DNA of 64,000 nucleotides from Streptomyces ortus (GTDB lineage Bacteria; Actinomycetota; Actinomycetes; Streptomycetales; Streptomycetaceae), in contig NZ_JAIFZO010000001.1 in the NCBI RefSeq assembly GCF_026341275.1, forward strand, positions 77,910 through 141,909, given 5' to 3'. Made by a program: the position numbers and the translations under genes. A model generated the notes under the pieces. It saw only the letters and a list, made by a program, of their open reading frames with translations, had not been told where the DNA came from and made no database searches. This document shows, piece by piece, positions 58,694-64,000 of this stretch; position 1 is the stretch's first letter; each line of letters starts with the position of its first letter.

Positions 58694-59836
58694 TCAGGAA
58701 TTGAGGGCCGCGGGAACCGCGGCATGCTCTGCCGCGGATGCCGTGGCGGGCGCGAGGGTGACGGCCCAGCCGTCCACGGTCAGCAGCCGGGACAGCTCGG
58801 CCGCGGACGTCCCCCGCACGAACAGGGAGACCCGTCCGTACGGAGGCTCCCCGGCCTGCTCCAGCCGTACGTCCTCGATCCGCCCCCCGAGCTCGTCGAC
58901 GGCTGTGAACAGCCGTGCCAGCGTGCCTGGTTGCTCCGGCACCGCAACCGAGAGCCGGGCGACCTCCGCCGACGGCGCACCCGACCTGCTCGCCACCCGG
59001 TCCCGTCCGCGGGCGCCGTGCCTGAGCAGCGTGTCCAGGCCGGCCTCGGCCCGCTCACGGACCACCGGGTCCGAATCTCCCAGTGTGCGCAGCGCGTTGA
59101 CGGCCACGTTCAGATCGGCGGCGAAGGTGTCCAGTACGTCCGCCAGCGCGTCCGCGTTCGCTTCGTGGATGTCCCGCCACAGTGCGCGGTCACCGCCCGC
59201 GATGCTGGTGACGTTCCGCAGTCCCTGCCCCGCCACGCGGATGTCGGCCTCCGTCGCCCGCGCCAGCTGCGCCGCCATGAGCGTGGAGATCAGATGGGGT
59301 GCGTGCGAGGTGAGGGCGATCGTACGGTCGTGCAGGGCGGCGTCCATGATGACGGGCACGCCCGCGCAGAGGGTGACGAGCTCCAGAGCGCGGTTCAGCA
59401 CGGCCTGGTCGGTGTGCGCGGACGGGGTGAGGATCCAGGGCCGCCCCTCGAAGAGGTCCGCACGCCCGGCCAGCGGGCCGGAGCGTTCGGTGGCCGCGAG
59501 GGGGTGGCCGCCGATGAAGGTCGACGGATCGGCACCGGCCGAGCGGATCTCCGCGTACGGCCGTGCCTTCACGCTGGCGGCGTCGGTGTAGGCGCGGGCG
59601 AGACCACGGCGCTGGGCGTCCGCGAGCACCGCCCCGGTGTGTGCCGGGGGTACGGCGATCAGTGCGAGGTCCACGCGTCCGTCCGGTGCATGCACCGAGC
59701 CGGCTCCCATGGCCTCGGCGGTCCTGGCGGCGGTCGCGCTCAGGTCCTCCAGATGCACCGTGATGCCCCGACGGGTCAGGGCCAGTGCGACGGAGGTGCC
59801 GACGGCACCCGTTCCTATGACGCTGACGGCCTTCAT
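58694..59836 (-). CDS. Prephenate dehydrogenase (supply of 4-hydroxyphenylpyruvate for Hpg)
   Basis: A 380-residue TyrA-family protein from ATG 59836. It begins MKAVSVIGTGAVGTSVA with the NAD(P)-binding GxGxxG; the family segment FIGGHPLAATERSGP with the catalytic His is near residue 107. The C-terminal part (about 290-365) looks like an ACT-type regulatory region. It oxidatively decarboxylates prephenate to 4-hydroxyphenylpyruvate, the substrate of HmaS. A dedicated copy is standard in Hpg-containing antibiotic clusters. It is 9 bases downstream of the cold-shock gene in a minus-strand pair. Confidence 0.88.
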   Translation of the reverse strand: MKAVSVIGTGAVGTSVALALTRRGITVHLEDLSATAARTAEAMGAGSVHAPDGRVDLALIAVPPAHTGAVLADAQRRGLARAYTDAASVKARPYAEIRSAGADPSTFIGGHPLAATERSGPLAGRADLFEGRPWILTPSAHTDQAVLNRALELVTLCAGVPVIMDAALHDRTIALTSHAPHLISTLMAAQLARATEADIRVAGQGLRNVTSIAGGDRALWRDIHEANADALADVLDTFAADLNVAVNALRTLGDSDPVVRERAEAGLDTLLRHGARGRDRVASRSGAPSAEVARLSVAVPEQPGTLARLFTAVDELGGRIEDVRLEQAGEPPYGRVSLFVRGTSAAELSRLLTVDGWAVTLAPATASAAEHAAVPAALNS

Positions 59837-59845
59837 CGGCTCTCG

Positions 59846-60310
59846 TCAGCCCTCGGTCCAGCCGTGGTTCTTGGCGAACTGCGCCAGCCCGCCACGGATC
59901 CGCAGGATCTGCTCCCCGGTGAGCGAGGGCACCTCCGCGAGCAGGACCTCGGTGACCTCTCTGGCGAACTCCTCGGTGCTGAGCACGTCGCACAGGGAGT
60001 CGTCCTCGTCCACCACGCGTCGGGCCGGGTGTGTCCCGCCCGTCTGCGAGGGTGCCCTTCCCGGTTCCGAGGAAGTCCTGCCCGGCTCGGGCGCGGCCTC
60101 GCCCGCCTCCTGGACGAGCCGGACGCCGGCCGCCTTGAGACCGCGATCCCCGTTTTCGATTTCGAATTCAACCAATGCCCCGGCGTGCGCATAGGACTCG
60201 GAAAACAGCATGTCGTTCACATGCAGAAAGACGTCCTCCCCGCCGTGGGCGGGTGCGATGAATCCATAACCTCGTGAGCTGTCGAAGCGCACAACACGAC
60301 CAGCAACCAT
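59846..60310 (-). CDS. Cold-shock-domain protein with a C-terminal extension
   Basis: A 154-residue protein from ATG 60310. Residues 1-65 are a cold-shock domain with the RNA-binding motifs SRGYGFI (RNP1) and DVFLHV (RNP2). A Pro/Glu/Arg-rich linker (about 68-98) leads to a second region of about 50 acidic helical residues (SLCDVLSTEEFAREVTEV...). Ordinary cold-shock proteins of Streptomyces have about 67 residues, so the extension is distinctive. It may act as an RNA chaperone or antiterminator for the operon; its cotranscription with prephenate dehydrogenase is the only contextual clue. No StrR box is seen upstream. Confidence 0.8.
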   Translation of the reverse strand: MVAGRVVRFDSSRGYGFIAPAHGGEDVFLHVNDMLFSESYAHAGALVEFEIENGDRGLKAAGVRLVQEAGEAAPEPGRTSSEPGRAPSQTGGTHPARRVVDEDDSLCDVLSTEEFAREVTEVLLAEVPSLTGEQILRIRGGLAQFAKNHGWTEG

Positions 60311-60888
60311 GCCAACCCCCTACAACCTCGGGCCCCTTGCCCGGAGAACCTGAGGGAATCGTAGTCAGAGCCGCGCCGTTCGGGCGACCGCACAACTTCG
60401 CCGATAGCGGACAGTGCACGGCGCGCCTCCCGGCCGGTCCTCACGGAAAGTGAAGGGCGTTCGAAGCGGAGGGCACGCGAAGCGGAGGGGAATATGAGAT
60501 TCCGCTAAAATTTGACTACTGTCCGCGGATTGAATCATCCGCCGGTCCCGCCCGTGTTTCCCGCTTCTACCTGCCCGGCTTCCCTCCTCGGTGAAGGACG
60601 ACTAAAGGCTTCAGGTGGTTGCAGTCAAGGCCTGGTCAATACTGTTTTTATTCGTTCATCCGGTCGACAGCGCGGAGCGGAAACCGGACGATGGCGGAGG
60701 ACCGGTACTGCAGGACCGTGGGGGTGCGGTGACTTGCAGCGGGTGCGTGTCGTCGACCGCGCCCGCGATCGGGGCGGTTCGGCATCGTGTGGTGCGATCA
60801 GGACGGACGTTTGGGGGAGTGGTAGGCCGAAGGTGATGAACGCGCCCGAACAGGGCGAAAGGCATACGGCAAGCCGCAATGCAACGGG
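60311..60888. other. 578-base divergent intergenic region between the cold-shock and StrR genes
   Basis: No supported gene is seen. The region is more AT-rich than its neighbours around 60490-60530 (GAATATGAGATTCCGCTAAA, then a TTTGACTA segment) and 60640-60660 (CAATACTGTTTTTATTCG), where promoters for the two divergent genes probably lie. No StrR-type box was found here, so autoregulation by that site is not evident. Confidence 0.5.
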
Positions 60889-61970
60889 GTGAATACGTTG
60901 ATTCAGTCAGTCCGCACACTGGAGTCAAATTCCGGAAGCCCTGCCGCGGGAAAAAGCTCTTCATGGGATCCAAGAACTCGAAAGGGAAATTCCCTACCTG
61001 TTCCGATCTCATCGCTCAAGCCCGCAGATTCCCCTCGCTCCCAGGGGCAGGACGAAGAGCACGTAGCACGACTCGCAGAGCTCGATTCTCCCATTCCCGC
61101 AATTCTCGTCGACCGGCATACCATGAGGGTCATCGACGGAATGCACCGATTGTTGGCGGCCCGGCTGCGCGGCCAGCAGACGATAGAAGTCGAGTTCTTC
61201 GACGGAAGCCCCGAAGACGCGTTCCTGCGGGCGGTCGCCTCGAACGTCCCGCACGGCCTTCCCCTGTCACTGGCCGATCGTCGCACCGCCGCGGCCCGCA
61301 TCATCGCCTCCCACCCGCAGATGTCGGACCGTGCGATCGCACGCGCGGCCGGCCTCGGGGCCAAGGCCGTCGCGGCGATCCGGCGCCGTTCGAGCGGCGG
61401 CGTCCCCCAACTCGGCGCACGCGTCGGCAGGGACGGCAAGGTGCGCCCACTGAGCAGCGTGGAGGGCAGGCGACGGGCCGCCGAGCTGATAGCGGAGCGC
61501 CCGCAGGCCTCGTTGCGCGAGGTGGCTCGGTACGCGGGTATCTCGCCCGCGACGGTGAGCGACGTCCGTAAGCGGCTCGAGTCGGGTCAGGCTCCGGTCG
61601 CCGAGCGCCAGGAGGTCGCCGTCGGAGGGGCGCGCTCCGAGGTGATGGCGCGCATCATCAAGCCCCGGGCCGACCGCATCCAGCGGCAGGCCTCGGCGGA
61701 CACCGCCGCTGTGGTGGAAAACTGCTGAGGGATCCCTCCTTACGTCACAAGGAGGAGGGGCGGCATTTGCTGCGCCTGCTGCAGCAGAACGAGATCGCGA
61801 CGAGGGAGTGGGCGGACCTCACGGCCGCCGTACCGAGCCATTGCGGAGCCCTCGTGGTCGATCTCGCACTGCACTACGCGGAGATCTGGGCGAATTTCGC
61901 CAAGCTGCTGGACGAGCGCGTTCGCATCGAAGGTCGTCGTACCGACGAGGTGACCGCGCGTGATGTGTGA
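60889..61970 (+). CDS. StrR-family pathway-specific transcriptional activator, frame broken near 61723 and containing a TTA codon
   Basis: GTG 60889 begins a ParB/StrR-type regulator of about 360 residues if one base is restored. The N-terminal part reads LPVPISSLKPADSPR and MRVIDGMHRLLAARLRG near residue 80, then helix-turn-helix segments DRAIARAAGLGAKAVAAIRRRS and LREVARYAGISPATVSDV. The first frame stops at 61728 after DTAAVVENC. In the next frame the expected family end continues as LLRDPSLRHKEEGRHLLRLL to 61970, so one A is missing from the AAAA run at about 61718-61721. This activator should bind the GTTCAAC-type boxes. The codon at 61740-61742 is TTA, suggesting bldA-dependent translation. 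Confidence 0.85.
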
Positions 61971-62091
61971 CCTCGCGATGAGTTGACTCGCCTGGAGGAG
62001 TGACTTCGTGTAGGAGCGCCGGTGCCGGGCGCGCAAAGACAGCATTCGCGCGCCCGGCTCAGGCCCCAGTCGAAAGGCACCGACCGCGATC

Positions 62092-64000
62092 ATGACCGCC
62101 CCCACGACCGAATCCGGCACGTCAACCGTTCCCGAGTCCGACGATCGATTATCGCGCATTCGCCGACCCGTATGGCGGTCGCCCGCCGACCAGCCGCCGT
62201 GGGCCCGGCCCGCGTTGCTGGGTATCGCGGCTCTCGCCGCCGCGCTGTACGCCTGGAACATCACCGAGAGCGGCTACGCGAGTTACTACTCGGTGGCCGC
62301 GCGCAGTATGACGGTGAGCTGGAAAGCCTTTCTGTTCACCGCGCTGGACCCGTCGGCCACGATCACCCTCGACAAGATCGGTGGATTCCTGTGGCCGCAG
62401 GCTCTCTCCGCCCGTGTCTTCGGCTTCCACGCCTGGGCGCTGACCCTGCCGCAGTGCGTCGAGGGCGTCGTCTCGGTACTGGTCATGTACCGGGTGGTAC
62501 GCCGTTGGCAGGGCCCCGCGGCCGGACTGCTCGCCGCCGGACTGCTCGCGCTCACGCCGGTGGCCGCCTCCATGTTCGGGCACGCGATGCTCGATGGCAT
62601 GGTTGTCATGTGCCTGATAATCGCCGCCGATCAGTACCAGAAGGCGGTCGGTACCGCCCGGCTGCGACCGCTGCTGTTCAGCGGCCTGTGGATCGGACTG
62701 GGCTTCCAGGCCAAGATGATGGAGGCGTGGATCATCGTCCCGGCGCTGTTCGTCGGCTACCTGGTGGCCGCGCCGGTGACGCTGCGCCGCCGGGCCGGGC
62801 AGCTGCTGGCCGCAGGCGCGGTGATGGTGGCGGTCTCGCTGTCCTGGGTGGCCCTGATGACCTTCACCCCCAAGGATGCGCGCCCGTACGTCGACGGCAC
62901 CACCGACAACAGCGCCTTCTCGATGGTCTTCGGCTACAACGGCTTCAACCGCTTCGAGCCGGGGCTGATCGATGGGGCGGACGACGGCCGTGAAGCGGGC
63001 GGTGACCGGAACGCCGGGGGCGACCAGCATCCCGGGGTTGCGCCCGGGGGCGACCGGAACCCCGGGGCAGGGCAGGCGGCCCCTCCCTCCGCAGCGGCGA
63101 GCGGGCAGGCCGCGCCTCCGCCCGGGGCCGCGAGCGGGTCGCAGGGACCGGACTCGGCCGGTCGGGGCCCTGGCGGTACGGCTGAGGGCTCGAACTCGGC
63201 TACCCGGGCCCCCGGCGCACCCCCTGGGGGCTCCGACTCGGCCACCCAGGGCCCCAGTGCGGCAGGCGGGGGTTCGAACACCGCCACCCGAGGTCCTGGC
63301 CCTGGCCCTGACACGGGCGACGGTGAGGCCACACGGCAGGCCGATGCCGCCGCCCCCGGATCGAGCAGTTGGCTCAAGTTGCTGCGCGTCGACCTGTACG
63401 CGGCGCAGATCGGCTGGCTGTATCCGCTCGCGCTGGCCGGCCTGATCACCGGGCTGCTCCGGCACCGCAAGGGCCCCCGCACCGGTCAGGCACGCGCCGG
63501 ATACCTGATGTGGGGTGTCTGGCTGGCCACGACAGCCGGCGTCCTCAGTTCCTACTCCTTCGCCCACACCGCGTACCTCGCCACCCTCGCGCCCGCCATC
63601 GCCGCCCTGTCCGCCGCCGGCACCGTGGCGCTCTGGCGCGCCCACCGCGGCGCGAACGCCGGGTGGCCCCGCTGGGTGCTGCCCGCGGTCGTCGCCGCGG
63701 AGGCGGCCTGGACCATCCATCTGGCCTCCGCCTACACCGACTTCGCGCCCTGGCTCATCCCGCTCGTCTCCGTGGCCGCGCTCGCCGCCGTCCTGGCCCT
63801 CGGGCTCTCGGCCAACGGCGAAGGGACCGTGCGCGTACGGGTCGGAAACCGACGTGGCCCGCGTATACCCGTCAAGCGCGCGGGACTTGCAGCCGCCGGG
63901 CTGCTCGCCGGATGCGTCGCGATGTTCGCCGCGCCGACGACGTGGTCGCTGTCGGTACTGGACGAGCGGTACGCGGGATCGGCCTTCGAAGCGGTCGCGG
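62092..64000 (+). CDS. GT39/ArnT-like membrane glycosyltransferase (polyprenyl-phosphate sugar donor), 3' end outside the window
   Basis: The frame is open from ATG 62092 to the window end (636+ residues). After a 45-residue cytoplasmic lead come many hydrophobic helices. The first external loop has the acidic catalytic-type segment LDKIGGFLWPQALSARVFGFHAW (D94), as in ArnT and bacterial mannosyltransferases using lipid-linked sugars. Such enzymes mannosylate ramoplanin and mannopeptimycin. A loop of about 130 Gly/Pro/Ala/Ser-rich residues (about 300-430) interrupts the membrane part, larger than usual. Codon 20 is TTA. It lies 121 bases after the StrR gene, so sugar transfer to the peptide outside the cell is plausible; a housekeeping role is possible. 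Confidence 0.75.
   Translation, partial: MTAPTTESGTSTVPESDDRLSRIRRPVWRSPADQPPWARPALLGIAALAAALYAWNITESGYASYYSVAARSMTVSWKAFLFTALDPSATITLDKIGGFLWPQALSARVFGFHAWALTLPQCVEGVVSVLVMYRVVRRWQGPAAGLLAAGLLALTPVAASMFGHAMLDGMVVMCLIIAADQYQKAVGTARLRPLLFSGLWIGLGFQAKMMEAWIIVPALFVGYLVAAPVTLRRRAGQLLAAGAVMVAVSLSWVALMTFTPKDARPYVDGTTDNSAFSMVFGYNGFNRFEPGLIDGADDGREAGGDRNAGGDQHPGVAPGGDRNPGAGQAAPPSAAASGQAAPPPGAASGSQGPDSAGRGPGGTAEGSNSATRAPGAPPGGSDSATQGPSAAGGGSNTATRGPGPGPDTGDGEATRQADAAAPGSSSWLKLLRVDLYAAQIGWLYPLALAGLITGLLRHRKGPRTGQARAGYLMWGVWLATTAGVLSSYSFAHTAYLATLAPAIAALSAAGTVALWRAHRGANAGWPRWVLPAVVAAEAAWTIHLASAYTDFAPWLIPLVSVAALAAVLALGLSANGEGTVRVRVGNRRGPRIPVKRAGLAAAGLLAGCVAMFAAPTTWSLSVLDERYAGSAFEAVA

Overview
The window looks like a Streptomyces or close actinomycete chromosome. 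It is very GC-rich, codons mostly end in G or C, translational overlaps (ATGA, GTGA) are frequent, starts include GTG and TTG, and iron boxes and rare TTA codons are present. Most of it (about 7.2-62+ kb) is one nonribosomal peptide (NRP) biosynthetic gene cluster that continues past the right edge.

Left flank (1-7.1 kb), probably outside the cluster: a glucarate catabolism group (end of a glucarate dehydratase, a D-2-hydroxyacid dehydrogenase, and 5-dehydro-4-deoxyglucarate dehydratase), then two iron-box-preceded units: a small flavoprotein, and a ferric-siderophore ABC uptake system with a fused double permease.

Cluster, left arm (7.2-17.7 kb): DpgD-like enoyl-CoA hydratase and a small lipoprotein (minus strand); an SbnB/VioK-like dehydrogenase for 2,3-diaminopropionate (Dap); a VioC-like arginine beta-hydroxylase and a VioD-like PLP enzyme, together a capreomycidine (Cam) pathway; a two-component system; an ABC exporter; MbtH; and a stand-alone alpha/beta hydrolase.

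Core (17.7-42.6 kb): eight C-A-T modules with no epimerase or thioesterase domain. Hand-read pockets give a sketch of X - basic residue (Cam?) - Y - amine-bearing residue (Dap?) - Y - Gly - Gln - Phe, where X and Y would be Hpg/Dpg-type residues by elimination.

Right arm (42.7-62+ kb): a second ABC system; a Dap and ureido operon (two unknown small proteins, SbnA/VioB-like synthase, carbamoyltransferase), a CmlA-type diiron hydroxylase, and 4-hydroxyphenylglycine genes (HmaS and a fused Hmo-HpgT); a GNAT acetyltransferase; dpgABC for 3,5-dihydroxyphenylglycine; prephenate dehydrogenase with a cold-shock protein; a StrR-type activator; and a lipid-linked-sugar glycosyltransferase cut by the window edge.

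Four near-perfect StrR-type operators (GTTCAAC..N11..GTTGAAC class) and one half-site tie the pieces into one regulon. The activator and the glycosyltransferase carry TTA codons, suggesting bldA control. The expected product is a capreomycidine-containing, Hpg/Dpg-rich, possibly beta-hydroxylated and glycosylated peptide that combines viomycin-type and ramoplanin/glycopeptide-type building blocks.

Caution on sequence quality: the hydrolase, NRPS modules 1-2, dpgA and the StrR gene each contain apparent small deletions that break the frame, and the NRPS has one in-frame TGA. Because every indel I could resolve is a loss of one or two bases and flanking coding is intact, assembly error is the likeliest cause. 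True mutation cannot be excluded.
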